A DNA stretch of 35,622 nt. It comes from Alphaproteobacteria bacterium (GTDB lineage: Bacteria; Pseudomonadota; Alphaproteobacteria; Puniceispirillales; Puniceispirillaceae). The notes beneath the pieces were generated by a model, which saw only the letters and a list, made by a program, of their open reading frames with translations, searched no databases and was not told the origin of the DNA. The translations under genes were made by a program, and so were the position numbers. Positions 1 to 9,309 of the stretch are shown here, piece by piece; position 1 is the first letter of the stretch; each line of letters begins with the position of its first letter. The DNA is taken from NCBI GenBank assembly GCA_009919335.1, contig RGCC01000004.1:1-35622 (forward strand). Direction: 5' to 3'.

Positions 1-1
1 T

Positions 2-2868
2 GATGACGGTTTCACGCGCGGGCGCTATGCCACCGACGCGTCAATCTATCAAATGATGCCGCATGGCGTCGTGATTCCGAAAACGATTGCCGATATCGCG
101 GCCACAATCGCCTTTTGTCGTGAACAGGGAATGGCGCTTTTGCCGCGTGGTGGTGGCACCTCGCAATGTGGCCAGACGGTCAATCATGCGCTGGTTCTAG
201 ATAACACGAAATATCTGAACCGGATTCTAGAGTTGGATGTTGAAAACCGTGTTTGCGTTGTCGAGCCGGGCATCGTTCTGGATGAATTAAATCGCCAGCT
301 AAAGCCGCATGGCTTGTGGTTTCCGGTGGATGTTTCGACCTCTAGCCGCGCAACAATTGGGGGTATGACGGCAAATAACAGCTGCGGCGGTCGGTCAATC
401 CGTTACGGCATATTCTTGGTGATGGCAGTCACGCATCTTTTGGCAAATATGATCCGTCTGCGCCCGCCGCCACTGGCCAGCTGGGCACGATTCTGCCGGA
501 ATTATTGGCACTCGGCAAAACGCATAGCGATGAGATTCTGTCCAGTTTTCCCAAAGTATTGCGCCGTGTTGGCGGTTACAATATTGATGCGTTAATCCCT
601 GATGCGATGGCGCTTCGGCCCGGCGGCAAGGCCGGTGACGGGATTAATCTTGCGCATCTGCTTGTTGGCTCTGAGGGTACGCTTGCTTATTCAACCGCGA
701 TCACGCTGAAACTCTCGCCATTGCCTGCCAGAAAAGTCATGGGGCTTTGTCATTTCCCGACCTTCTATAAGGCGATGGATGCCGCCCAGCATCTGGTCAC
801 GCTTGACCCGGTTGCTGTCGAGTTGATTGACAATACCATGCTTGATCTGGCGCGGTCCATCCCGCTATTCCGTTCGACCGTCGAGGCCTATATCAAGGGC
901 GAGCCTGCGGCAATTCTGGTGGTCGAGTTTGCCGAGGATGATCCGGCCGAAAACCGGCGCCGCCTTGAAGCGTTAGAAGCGATGATGGCTGATCTTGGCT
1001 TTGGCTGGGATAAACCGGGCGACTCGACTGGCGGCACGGTCATTCTACGCGAAACCGAGGATCAGGCGCGGATCACCGAAATGCGCAAATCCGGCCTTAA
1101 CATCATGATGTCGATGAAAACCGCAGCAAAGCCGGTGTCTTTTGTTGAGGATTGCGCGGTCGAACTAGCCGATCTGGCCGAATATACCGACAAGCTGACC
1201 CGCATTTTCACCAAATATAATACCACTGGAACATGGTATGCGCATGCGTCGGTTGGCTGTCTTCATGTGCGGCCGGTTCTAGATATGAAAAACGCTGATG
1301 ATGTTGCCGCCATGCGAGGCATCGCCGACGAGGCGTTCCAACTGGTAAAAGAATATGGGGGCTCGCATTCGGGCGAACATGGCGATGGCATTGCCAGATC
1401 CGAATTTAACGAGGTCATGTTCGGCAGCAAAATGACGGATCTGTTTCGCCAAGTTAAACGCTTGTTCGATCCGCAGGGAATTTTCAATCCGGGGAAAATC
1501 ACCGATGCACCAAAGATGGATGACCGGTCGCTGTTTCGCTTTGCGCCGGGATACAAAATTGATGATTTCCCGACCCGATTAAATTGGGATGCGTGGCCGG
1601 GTTCGGCTGGCGGGCTGCAGGGCGCGGTTGAAATGTGCAACAACAATGGCGCCTGCCGCAAGCTTGAGGGCGGCGTCATGTGCCCGTCCTTTCGGGCGAC
1701 GCGCGATGAGCGCGACTCGACAAGAGGCCGTGCCAACAGCCTTAGACTAGCTCTATCCGGCCAGCTTGGCGCGGCGGCGATGGTAAGCGACGAGATGGCT
1801 GAAACGATGAAACTGTGCGTTTCTTGCAAAGCCTGTAAACGCGAATGCCCTACCGGTGTCGACATGGCGCGCATGAAGGTCGAGGTCACCGCACTTCGCA
1901 CCGAATCCAAAGGCCTGTCGCTCCATGACAAGCTGATTGCCCATCTTCCCGATTACGCGCCCTATGCCGCCGCTATTGCACCTCTTATCCGCCTACGCGA
2001 CATTATCCCGGGCTTTGCATGGCTAAGCGAGAAGCTGACCGGGTTCAGCGCGCGCCGTCCATTACCGCAGTGGCAACGAAACTGGTTCCGCAATCGCGAA
2101 TTGCCAAGCCTTCCCGCCAGCACAAAACCGCCAGTGTTGCTGTTTATTGACAGCTTTAACCGGTATTTTGAGCCGGAAAACATCCGTGCCGCCGTTCGGG
2201 TACTGGAACGCGCTGGCTATGATGTCTTTACGCCAGCGCCATCAGACGCGAAACAGCCGCTTTGTTGTGGGCGCACATTTTTATCAACGGGCATGATTGA
2301 CCGTGCCCGTCATGAGGCAACGCGTCTGGTTGCCGCCATGGCACCATTTGCCAAAGACAATATCCCAATTGTCGGTCTAGAGCCGTCCTGCACACTCGCC
2401 CTTCGTGACGAAATTCCGGCATTGCTGAACAACAAGGACGCCCAAGCCGTTGCTGCTGCCACGCTGACCTTTGAGGAATTGCTGGCCCGCGACAAACCTA
2501 AACTGCCACTCAAATCTGGCAAAGCCAAAGCCCTGTTGCATGGACATTGCCATCAAAAAGCATTTGATGCGGTGCGCCCGATTGAGGACGTGCTGTCATG
2601 GATTGACGGGCTGGCGGTCGAAAAAATCGAGACCAGCTGTTGCGGGATGGCGGGTGCCTTTGGCTATGGTGCAGATACTTTTGATGTCTCAATGAAAATG
2701 GCAAACTCTGCGTTACTGCCAAAAATCCGTGAAGCGGATGATGATACGCTTATCATTGCCGATGGCACATCATGCCGTTGTCAGATCAAGGACGGCACCG
2801 CCCGTGATGCAAAACATGTCGCAATTATTCTGGACGAATGGATGAAAGCCCCTAATAATGAGCGCTAG
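2..2868 (+). pseudogene. FAD-linked D-2-hydroxyacid dehydrogenase with Fe-S and CCG domains (5'-partial, frame-disrupted)
   Basis: This is a membrane-associated-type dehydrogenase of the D-lactate / D-2-hydroxyglutarate (YdiJ-like) family, expected to oxidise a D-2-hydroxyacid to a 2-oxoacid and pass electrons to the quinone pool. The frame is open from base 2, so the start lies outside the window. The N-terminal part shows the FAD_binding_4 fold (PRGGGTSQCGQ, then a TANNSCGGRSIRYG stretch). The second part holds the FAD-oxidase C-terminal domain (SGEHGDG), cysteine clusters for iron-sulfur binding (CNNNGACRKLEGGVMC and CVSCKACKRECP) and two CCG-type motifs (LCCGRTF, SCCGMAG) typical of GlpC/heterodisulfide-reductase-like domains. 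The frame changes near 405-413: SIRYG is followed directly, one frame over, by ILGDGSHASFGK. Relatives have roughly 11 more residues here, inside the FAD domain. With that gap restored the protein would be near 990 residues, normal for the family. It is non-functional as read unless the break is an assembly error. Confidence 0.85.
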
Positions 2869-2897
2869 AGCTAACCAAAATCTAGGGTCATAACTAG

Positions 2898-3522
2898 ATG
2901 GACAAATTACCGTCGGCAAAAATAAGAGACTCGCTTGAACAGCGAATTGTCGAAGGTGAGCTTGGACATGGCAAGCGTCTTGATGAAACCGAATTATCCA
3001 GCTTTTACGGCGTGTCGCGCACACCGGTCCGCGAGGCGCTGCAACGCCTAGCCGAGTCCGGTCTTGCCGAACATTTGCCGCGTCGTGGCACTTTTGTGCG
3101 CGCGCCCAGCCTTAGCCAGCTTGTTGAGATGTTCGAAGTGATGGCCGAACTGGAATGTATGGCAATTCGGCTTGCGGCGCGGCGCGCAACCAGCGCGGAT
3201 ATCAACGCGCTGATAAAGGATAATGAAACCTGCCGCGCCGCCGTTGCTGCGGGTGACACAAAAAAATACTATGAGGTGAATGCCCGCCTTCACGGCAGGA
3301 TTTACCAGATGTCAGGCAATAGCTTTCTTGCCCATGAGGCCCGCCGCCTACATGACCGCTTGCGTCCGTTTCGGCGGCTTCAACTGCGCGTACGGGGGCG
3401 GATGGACGAATCAATGGCCGAACGAACGGGCCATGGAAACGATGAAAAAGCATATCACCATTGTTGGCGTGCGCTTTAATGACCTTGTTTCAAGCTTTAA
3501 CAGCATCATGGGTGACGAGTAA
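2898..3522 (+). pseudogene. GntR-family transcriptional regulator, FCD subfamily (frame-disrupted near the 3' end)
   Basis: An N-terminal winged helix is followed by an FCD ligand-binding domain. The HTH core is clear (GVSRTPVREALQRLAESGL, about residues 35-55). The FCD part includes the conserved NARLHGRIYQMSGN helix with a metal-binding-type histidine. The ATG at 2898 lies 29 bases after the dehydrogenase stop, which suggests co-transcription and local control of the dehydrogenase and the following TPP enzyme, probably by an organic acid. Near 3419-3427 the frame breaks. The protein reads MDESMAE and then, one frame over, NERAMETMKKHITIVGVRF to a stop at 3522. About 12 residues of the usual SMAEHxxIVDAIxxGD helix are missing, so the loss is probably near 35 bases. 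The upstream frame by itself ends at 3479 with an unrelated tail. The break removes part of the FCD domain but not the DNA-binding domain. Confidence 0.85.
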
Positions 3523-3661
3523 TTTTTTACGCCCAAAAACAGGTTGCCCAAAAATAGATTACCGGCGCGTCAGTTGCGGCCATAAAGCCGCCGCTTGCCA
3601 AGAGTTTAGTCAGTCTCACAAACGATCAAACCCACGCTATTTTTCAAGCCATTTTTGTTGG

Positions 3662-3676
3662 AAGCCGTTTCGGCTT
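3662..3676. other. Small inverted repeat (6-bp stem, 3-base loop)
   Basis: AAGCCG TTT CGGCTT lies in the 230-base gap between the GntR gene and the TPP-enzyme gene. There is no T-run, so it is not a convincing intrinsic terminator. It could be an operator or attenuator-like hairpin for the downstream gene. The rest of this gap shows only a loose direct repeat (GCCCAAAAA, twice near 3532-3556) and no gene. Confidence 0.3.
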
Positions 3677-3752
3677 ATGCCATGCTCTATCGTCGATATT
3701 TTTACGATCAATACGCGCATCGATCACAGGTGAGCAGTCGGGGGATTTTACT

Positions 3753-5555
3753 GTGTCAGATACAAATGAGTTGAATGGCGGACAGGTTATCATTGATTAT
3801 TTGATCAAGGAAAAAGTGCCTTATGTTTTTGGCCTGTGCGGCCATGGCAACATTGGTCTGATTGATGCCATGCATGAACGCCAAGATGATATCGGCACAA
3901 TCTCGGTGCATCATGAAAGTGTCGCGGGTTTCATGGCAGATGTCTATTACCGCGTGTCTGGTCAGCCAACTGCGACCTTTACCTCATGCGGCCCGGGATC
4001 GGCAAATCTGCCAATCAGCCTTGGCAATGCTTTTTTTGACTCGGTTCCGTTCCTTGCGATCACCGGAAATGTGCCAACGAGCCAGTTTAATCGAGGTGCA
4101 TTTCAGGAAACCTATCGCCATTATCAAGCCGATTTCCCGTCAACGGTTCAGGCCTATTGCAAACGCGTCTATCAGCCCACCCGCGGCGAACAAGTGCCGC
4201 TAATGATGCGTCAGGCGTGGAAAACCATGACAACAGGTCGACCCGGCCCGGTCGTTCTCGACGTTCCTTTCGATATCTTCAAGGAAGCTGCTGCCAGTGA
4301 AACCCCTGATCCGGCAGCATGGTCAGCGAATATTTCATCACGTTGCGGGGCTGATCCTGATGGCGTGGTCACGGCAGTTGATATGCTGCTGTCGGCAGAA
4401 AAGCCGGTGATTGTCGTGGGGCAGGGCGTGCGCTATGGCGGCGCCGCTGATGAATTGCTGGCGCTAGCCGAACGCTTGCAGATACCGGTAGCATCATCGG
4501 CAAGTGGGCTTGGCGCAATTCCGGTTCAACACCCCCTATCCCTCGGCCTTGTCCAGCGTGGCGGCACTTATCAATCCAATCATGCCTGCCGGCAAGCCGA
4601 TGTTCTGCTTGCGCTTGGTGTCAGGTTTGATGATCGTACATCCAGTTCGTGGATTCCGGGCTATTCATTCACGATTCCGCCCACACGCTTAATCCATGTT
4701 GACATTGATCCAGAAGAAATCGGCCGAAACTATCCAGTTGCGTTGGGGCTGATGGCGGATGTCCGTACCTTTTTGCGGCAGGTTCTGGCAGAGCTTGACC
4801 GGCGCGGCCATAGCGGTGAGCCAACGCCAGCAAGCCGCAAATGGCTGGCCGCAATTGATGGTTATCGCGCCGAATGGAACGCGTTTGTTGCTCCGGGGTT
4901 TGTTGATGATAGCAGCCCGATTAACCCGCAACGCGCCGCGGTCGAGATTGATAAGGCACTGCCTGAAGATGCAATTCTGGTCAGCGATATCGGCGTGCAT
5001 CACAATTGGCTGTTGCAATTTTGTAACCCAACCCGCCCGGACTCATTGATCGGATCAATGGGATTTGGCCCCATGGGATTTGGTGTCGCCGGTGTAATGG
5101 GGGCCAAACTTGCCGCCCCTGACCGGCCATGTGTTTCAGTTTGCGGTGATGGTGCCTTCTTTATGCATGCCAATGTTCTGGGAACTGCGGTCGAGTATAA
5201 TATTCCGGTTGTCTGGGTGGTCTGGAACAATTACGCCTATGGGTCAATCCGCGGTCTGCAACGGGGTTATCTTGACAGCCGCGAGCTAGCAACAGATTTC
5301 CATCATCCGGATACCGGCCTTCCCTATAACCCCGATTTTGCGGCGATGGCTCGCGCGGCTGGTGTTGAGGGGGTTAGCATTGACCGCCCGGGCGATCTAG
5401 GCGACGCCATTCTGGCGGGTATCAAAAGCAACCGCCCCTATTTAATTGATGCCAATATCAGTGGCGATTTAAACCCACCCGGTGCTGGCGTCTGGGAAAT
5501 TCCCGGCCTTGGCGTTAACAAGCCTGCAATTGGCGAGCGCTATATTCCCAAATAG
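3753..5555 (+). CDS. Thiamine-diphosphate-dependent enzyme (acetolactate synthase / 2-oxoacid decarboxylase-like)
   Basis: A 600-residue protein with the three-domain layout of the acetolactate synthase-like TPP family. The N-terminal PYR domain carries the catalytic glutamate in HHESVAGFMAD (E55). A central TPP_M domain (about residues 205-345) binds FAD or a nucleotide in some members. The C-terminal PP domain has the ThDP/Mg motif GDGAFF (about residue 465) followed by the NN pair in VVWNNYAYG. It would decarboxylate a 2-oxoacid or join a 2-oxoacid-derived unit to an acceptor; the substrate cannot be read from sequence. The start is GTG at 3753, with a GGGGGA ribosome site about 7 bases upstream. 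It follows the 2-hydroxyacid dehydrogenase and GntR genes on the same strand, suggesting the order 2-hydroxyacid, 2-oxoacid, TPP chemistry. It is not a sulfoacetaldehyde acetyltransferase by motif. Broad family is certain, substrate unknown. Confidence 0.88.
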   Translation: MSDTNELNGGQVIIDYLIKEKVPYVFGLCGHGNIGLIDAMHERQDDIGTISVHHESVAGFMADVYYRVSGQPTATFTSCGPGSANLPISLGNAFFDSVPFLAITGNVPTSQFNRGAFQETYRHYQADFPSTVQAYCKRVYQPTRGEQVPLMMRQAWKTMTTGRPGPVVLDVPFDIFKEAAASETPDPAAWSANISSRCGADPDGVVTAVDMLLSAEKPVIVVGQGVRYGGAADELLALAERLQIPVASSASGLGAIPVQHPLSLGLVQRGGTYQSNHACRQADVLLALGVRFDDRTSSSWIPGYSFTIPPTRLIHVDIDPEEIGRNYPVALGLMADVRTFLRQVLAELDRRGHSGEPTPASRKWLAAIDGYRAEWNAFVAPGFVDDSSPINPQRAAVEIDKALPEDAILVSDIGVHHNWLLQFCNPTRPDSLIGSMGFGPMGFGVAGVMGAKLAAPDRPCVSVCGDGAFFMHANVLGTAVEYNIPVVWVVWNNYAYGSIRGLQRGYLDSRELATDFHHPDTGLPYNPDFAAMARAAGVEGVSIDRPGDLGDAILAGIKSNRPYLIDANISGDLNPPGAGVWEIPGLGVNKPAIGERYIPK

Positions 5556-5591
5556 GCGCGCCCCCCAGCAGCATAGATCATGTTACTGCGG

Positions 5592-5610
5592 ATGATCGCG
5601 CGGTGATCAT
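5592..5610. other. Inverted repeat between convergent genes
   Basis: ATGATC, a 7-base loop, then GATCAT, in the 75-base gap between the convergent TPP-enzyme and acyl-CoA synthetase genes. The stem is weak and lacks a T-tract, so a terminator role is only a suggestion. Confidence 0.2.
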
Positions 5611-5630
5611 GGCCCACATATAACAGGCAC

Positions 5631-7268
5631 TTATTTGACCGCCTTGGCCTGCTCGCGAAGCACCGTTTTCTGGATTTTACCTGTCTGGGTTTTCGGCAGG
5701 GCAGAAAACACAAAATGGCTTGGCAATTTATAGCTCGCCAGATGCTGGCGACAAAAGGCCCGCAGCGAGTCCATATCCGGCTCGGCTGCACCCGGCTTTA
5801 GCGTGATAAAGGCACATGGTGTCTCGCCCCATTTATCATCAGGGCGGGCAACGACGGCCGCTTCCATAATATCGGGATGCTGATAAAGCGCCTCTTCAAC
5901 CTCAAGGCTGGAAATATTCTCACCGCCGGAAATGATGATATCTTTTGACCGGTCTTTTACCTCGGCATAGCCATCTGGATGCAGTACCGCCAGATCGCCA
6001 CTGTGAAACCAGCCACCTGCCGACGCCTTTGCCGTATCTTCGGGATTCTTCAGATACCCCTTCATAACGGTATTGCCGCGAAGCATAATTTCACCAATGG
6101 TTTTCCCATCGGCGGGAACCGGTTGCATGGTTTGTGGATCAACGACCTGATAATCGCCAGCCAGAACGTGCGGCACCCCTTGACGCGCCATTTTCTGGGC
6201 ACGGGCAGCAAGCGTCATCTCCTCCCAATCGGCCTGCATTTCGCAAATCAGTGATGGCCCATAGGATTCGGTCAACCCATATAGATGGGTGATTTTAAAC
6301 CCCATGGTTTCCATATCATCAATGACCTTGCTAGGCGGTGCGGCACCGCCTGTGGCAACCTGCACCGGCACCTCTTTTGCGGTCTTTGGCTTTGCCTCAT
6401 CGGGTGCATGGATCAACAGCGACAACACAATCGGCGCGGCCGCCATATGCGTTACATTTTCGGCCTCGATCAGACGAAAAACCTCGGCCGGATCGATCGC
6501 GCGAAGGCAAACATGCGTGCCGCCAACGGCCGTTACCGCCCACGGATGCGTCCAGCCATTGCAATGAAACAGCGGCAACGTCCAAAGATAGGTGCTGCTG
6601 GTGCTAAGCCCCATCGCCAGAACATTACCAAGCGCATTCAACGCCGCGCCCCGGTGCGAGTAAACCACGCCTTTTGGGTTGCCGGTCGTGCCCGAGGTAT
6701 AGCTGAGCGAAATTGGCATCGTTTCATCTTGCAAATCGAACAGCGGCGTTGTCTCCAGCCCACTTGCCAAAAAGCTCTCATAATCCGTGTCACCGATCAT
6801 ACGGCCAGCCTCGATTGCCGGATCGTCGATGCCAATCACCCTGATTTTGCGGCCACAAAGCGATAATGCTGCCTCGGCGACATCGGCATATTCACGGTCA
6901 ACAAACAGCATCTGGCTTTCGCCATGATCAAGAATTGTGGCAATTGTCTTGGCGTCAAGGCGGGTGTTGATGGTGTTCAGAACGGCACCCGTCATCGGTA
7001 CAGCGAAATGCAGCTCTAGCATTTCCGGCACATTTGGGCATAGGACTGAAACCGTAGTTTGCGGTTTAATCCCCGACCCGATGAGTGCCGCCGCCAGCTT
7101 TTTACAGCGTTGGCCAAATTCGCCATAGGTGATCCGCCGTGCGCCATAGGCAATCGCCGTTTTTGTCGAAAAAACATAGGCAACGCGCTGGATAAAATGC
7201 ACCGGCGATAGCGGCTGCATATCAGCCCCTTGCATATCTAGCGCGGCGAATAGTGATCCTTCAGACAT
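5631..7268 (-). CDS. AMP-forming acyl-CoA synthetase (medium-chain / DmdB- and LvaE-like family)
   Basis: A 545-residue member of the ANL superfamily that adenylates a carboxylic acid with ATP and transfers it to CoA. The P-loop-like AMP-binding motif is YTSGTTGNPKGV. Downstream are the YGLTESYGP motif, the hinge region WFHSGDLAVLHPDGYAEVKDR and the C-terminal catalytic lysine motif (PKTQTGKIQK). It is full length for the AlkK/DmdB-type group. GAGG sits just before the ATG at 7268. It is the last gene of a three-gene minus-strand run (SDR, acyl-CoA dehydrogenase, synthetase) with gaps of 36 and 25 bases. With the divergent APH kinase, the set suggests a 4-hydroxyacid or levulinate-type substrate rather than DMSP: no DmdC-sized dehydrogenase is present. 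The family call is sure, substrate specificity is inferred. Confidence 0.9.
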   Translation of the reverse strand: MSEGSLFAALDMQGADMQPLSPVHFIQRVAYVFSTKTAIAYGARRITYGEFGQRCKKLAAALIGSGIKPQTTVSVLCPNVPEMLELHFAVPMTGAVLNTINTRLDAKTIATILDHGESQMLFVDREYADVAEAALSLCGRKIRVIGIDDPAIEAGRMIGDTDYESFLASGLETTPLFDLQDETMPISLSYTSGTTGNPKGVVYSHRGAALNALGNVLAMGLSTSSTYLWTLPLFHCNGWTHPWAVTAVGGTHVCLRAIDPAEVFRLIEAENVTHMAAAPIVLSLLIHAPDEAKPKTAKEVPVQVATGGAAPPSKVIDDMETMGFKITHLYGLTESYGPSLICEMQADWEEMTLAARAQKMARQGVPHVLAGDYQVVDPQTMQPVPADGKTIGEIMLRGNTVMKGYLKNPEDTAKASAGGWFHSGDLAVLHPDGYAEVKDRSKDIIISGGENISSLEVEEALYQHPDIMEAAVVARPDDKWGETPCAFITLKPGAAEPDMDSLRAFCRQHLASYKLPSHFVFSALPKTQTGKIQKTVLREQAKAVK

Positions 7269-7293
7269 ACCTCAAACTCCCCCCGGGTTCACA

Positions 7294-8502
7294 TTAATCA
7301 TGGCCAACACCCCAGCCCCAGAAATCATCACCGGACTGTTGTAGAAACCGGCTGATAACCATCTGATGCACTTCGGTCGCGCCATCAACCAGCAGCGCCT
7401 GCCGACCATAACGATAAATCCACTCTAATACCGTATCGGTGGAATAGCCACGCGCACCACAAATCTGGATGGCATCACTCGTGACACGGTTTAATAATTG
7501 CGAGACGTGAATTTTTGCGATTGAAATATCCTGACGTGCCTTTGATCCCTGCTCGATCCGCCATGCAGCACGCATTACCATCACCCGGCCAATCTCGATA
7601 TCCATCGCCGCCTGACCAAGTTTCATCTGAATTGATTCGCGGTCGATCAGCTTGACGCCAAAACCGCTGCGGTTGCTGGCATAATCGGCGGCAATATCAA
7701 CCGCACGTTTTGCCAGTCCCAGCCAGCGCATACAATGTGTCAACCGTGCTAGCCCCAGCCGGATCTGGGTGACTTTCAAGCCTTTGCCCTCGCCCATGAG
7801 CACCCGTTCATCATCCAGTTCCATACCGTCAAACACCAATTCACAATGCCCACCATGTTCTTCGGGCCCCATGATGCCGATGCGGCGCTGAATGCGCCAG
7901 CCCGGATCATCACGATGAAACAGAAAGGCCGTTAACCCGTCACGGGCACCATCGCCGGTCTTTGCCATCAGGATAAAATGCGCTGCCTCACCCGCGCCGG
8001 TGATGTACCATTTACGGCCATTTATCACCCATTTACCATTGACCCGCTTTGCCGTGGTCTGGATCATGCTTGGGTCAGAACCGCCACCCGGTGCAGGCTC
8101 GGTCATGGCAAAGGATGACCGCACATCACCATTAATGATTGGCGTTAACCAGCGGTCTTTCTGGGCGGGCGTTGCAACCATGTTCAAAATATACATATTG
8201 CCATCGTCAGGCGCCGCACAGTTAAAGGCGACCGGCCCGAAAATCGAATAATTCATTGCCTCATATAATACCGCCATACCGGTTGGCCCATAACCAAGCC
8301 CGCCCTGCTCACGCGGGATTTGTGGCGCCCATAAACCAGCATCCTTGACCTTGCTGCGAAGCGCCCGCAACACCGCCATATCAATATTGCCATAGGCATC
8401 ATAATTTTTGCGATCAGCCTCTAGCGGCACGATTTCGTCGCGCACAAAGGCACGCAGCTTGTCATGGTCCGCCTGTAAATTGGCATCAATTGAAAAATCC
8501 AT
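7294..8502 (-). CDS. Acyl-CoA dehydrogenase of the ACAD10/11 (LvaC-like) type
   Basis: A 402-residue flavoprotein with the full acyl-CoA dehydrogenase fold: N-terminal helical domain, the beta-domain motif FAMTEPAPGGGSDPSMIQT, and a C-terminal helical domain with QICGARGYSTD. Where short-chain dehydrogenases have their catalytic glutamate (YEGTSE), this protein reads LVDGATEVH. That matches the DG-xx-EVH form I know from ACAD10/11, which act with a kinase domain on 4-hydroxyacyl-CoAs. In the Pseudomonas levulinate pathway the related LvaC turns 4-phosphoacyl-CoA into enoyl/3-hydroxyacyl-CoA. The neighbouring APH-type kinase supports this reading. An AGGA sequence lies about 12 bases before the ATG. 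It is encoded between the SDR and acyl-CoA synthetase genes, very likely in one operon. An ordinary FadE-type fatty acyl oxidation role is possible but less likely. Confidence 0.88.
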   Translation of the reverse strand: MDFSIDANLQADHDKLRAFVRDEIVPLEADRKNYDAYGNIDMAVLRALRSKVKDAGLWAPQIPREQGGLGYGPTGMAVLYEAMNYSIFGPVAFNCAAPDDGNMYILNMVATPAQKDRWLTPIINGDVRSSFAMTEPAPGGGSDPSMIQTTAKRVNGKWVINGRKWYITGAGEAAHFILMAKTGDGARDGLTAFLFHRDDPGWRIQRRIGIMGPEEHGGHCELVFDGMELDDERVLMGEGKGLKVTQIRLGLARLTHCMRWLGLAKRAVDIAADYASNRSGFGVKLIDRESIQMKLGQAAMDIEIGRVMVMRAAWRIEQGSKARQDISIAKIHVSQLLNRVTSDAIQICGARGYSTDTVLEWIYRYGRQALLVDGATEVHQMVISRFLQQSGDDFWGWGVGHD

Positions 8503-8538
8503 ATTCGCGTAATCCTATTCTTTTTTTTGGCGATAATA

Positions 8539-9273
8539 TTATAAACTGGCACTCATCCCGCCATCAATGGTCAGGGTCTCACCGGTCATATAGCTATTCG
8601 CCGGATCCAACAGAAAAAGCAGCGCCGGCATCAACTCGGCAGGGGATGCAAACCGGCGAAGCGCAGTGCGTTTTTGCAGCTTTACACCGGCGTCGCTTGA
8701 TAGAAAGTCACGATTTAAATCAGTAACCACATAGCCCGGCGCCAGCGCATTAACCCGAATATTGTCACGCGCCAGCTCCAATGCAGCCGCGCGTGTCATC
8801 TGAATGATGGCTGCCTTGCTCATCGCGTAAATACCAGTATGCGGCAAAGGCCGGTGACCTAAAACCGAGGCTATATTAACGATCACACCGCCGCCAGCCG
8901 CCTTTAGTGCAGGAACCGATGCCTGTAATATCCATAGGCTGCCAAGTAAATTGGTGTCAATCAAACGCCGGACTTCATCTTCATCGCTTTCATGCAACGC
9001 CGAGGTCATGGCAATGCCGGCATTATTGACCAGCCCGTCAAATTGCTGACCCGCGAGATGCCCAGATAGATGTCCAGATTTCGCGACATCAGCAACCACA
9101 ATATCATGCCCGTCACCGGGAAGGCCCTTGATCATTGCCGCCAATGCCCCTGCATCACGGCCGAGTGCAAGCACGCTTCCACCAGCCTTGGCAATCGTCT
9201 GACAAAAAGCCGCCCCAAGCCCGCGCGCCGCGCCGGTAACTAAAATCCTTTTGCCGTCGAGCTGTCCGGTCAT
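8539..9273 (-). CDS. Short-chain dehydrogenase/reductase (SDR; LvaD-like by context)
   Basis: A 244-residue classical SDR. The cofactor-binding motif TGAARGLG is at residues 14-21, NNAG follows in the middle, and the active-site Ser/Tyr/Lys pattern appears as VNIASV followed by YAMSK. The C-terminal PGYVVTDLN and GETLTIDGG stretches are typical of FabG/3-hydroxybutyrate-dehydrogenase-like enzymes. It would interconvert a hydroxyl and a keto group on a small acid or its CoA ester. GGAGAG lies about 9 bases before the ATG at 9273. It is the first gene of the minus-strand run SDR, acyl-CoA dehydrogenase, acyl-CoA synthetase. In the known levulinate pathway an SDR (LvaD) reduces 4-ketoacyl-CoA to 4-hydroxyacyl-CoA, and the context here fits that, but substrate identity is inferred. 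Confidence 0.9.
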   Translation of the reverse strand: MTGQLDGKRILVTGAARGLGAAFCQTIAKAGGSVLALGRDAGALAAMIKGLPGDGHDIVVADVAKSGHLSGHLAGQQFDGLVNNAGIAMTSALHESDEDEVRRLIDTNLLGSLWILQASVPALKAAGGGVIVNIASVLGHRPLPHTGIYAMSKAAIIQMTRAAALELARDNIRVNALAPGYVVTDLNRDFLSSDAGVKLQKRTALRRFASPAELMPALLFLLDPANSYMTGETLTIDGGMSASL

Positions 9274-9285
9274 CTTATCTCTCCA

Positions 9286-9309
9286 AGGTCAATAGTTCAG
9301 GTTTGACCT
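9286..9309. promoter_or_regulatory. Perfect 7-bp dyad in the divergent SDR / APH-kinase promoter region
   Basis: AGGTCAA, a 10-base spacer, then TTGACCT. It sits just upstream of the SDR ribosome binding site inside the 216-base gap separating the divergently transcribed SDR and kinase genes. Half-sites are 17 bases apart centre to centre, close to two helical turns, as for a dimeric regulator. The binding protein is unknown and no regulator gene is adjacent to this pair. Confidence 0.4.

Noticed and set aside
1263-1931. 222-residue open frame on the - strand
   Set aside because: It lies wholly inside the dehydrogenase, whose Fe-S and FAD motifs are on the other strand, and its protein shows no family features.
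3461-3733. 90-residue open frame after the GntR gene
   Set aside because: It overlaps the displaced GntR tail in another frame, lacks a family signal and has no good ribosome site.
3753-5555. Sulfoacetaldehyde acetyltransferase (Xsc), suggested by the TauE-type permease in the window
   Set aside because: The N-terminal motifs (GLCGHGNIG, HHESVAGFMAD) do not match Xsc, and no phosphotransacetylase gene is nearby.
6285-6866. 193-residue open frame on the + strand
   Set aside because: Antisense shadow of the acyl-CoA synthetase, rich in arginine and histidine, with no recognisable domain.
5631-8502. DMSP demethylation genes (dmdB, dmdC)
   Set aside because: The synthetase is DmdB-like, but the dehydrogenase is 402 residues and of ACAD10/11 type, not the ~590-residue DmdC. 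The SDR and APH kinase are not part of that pathway.
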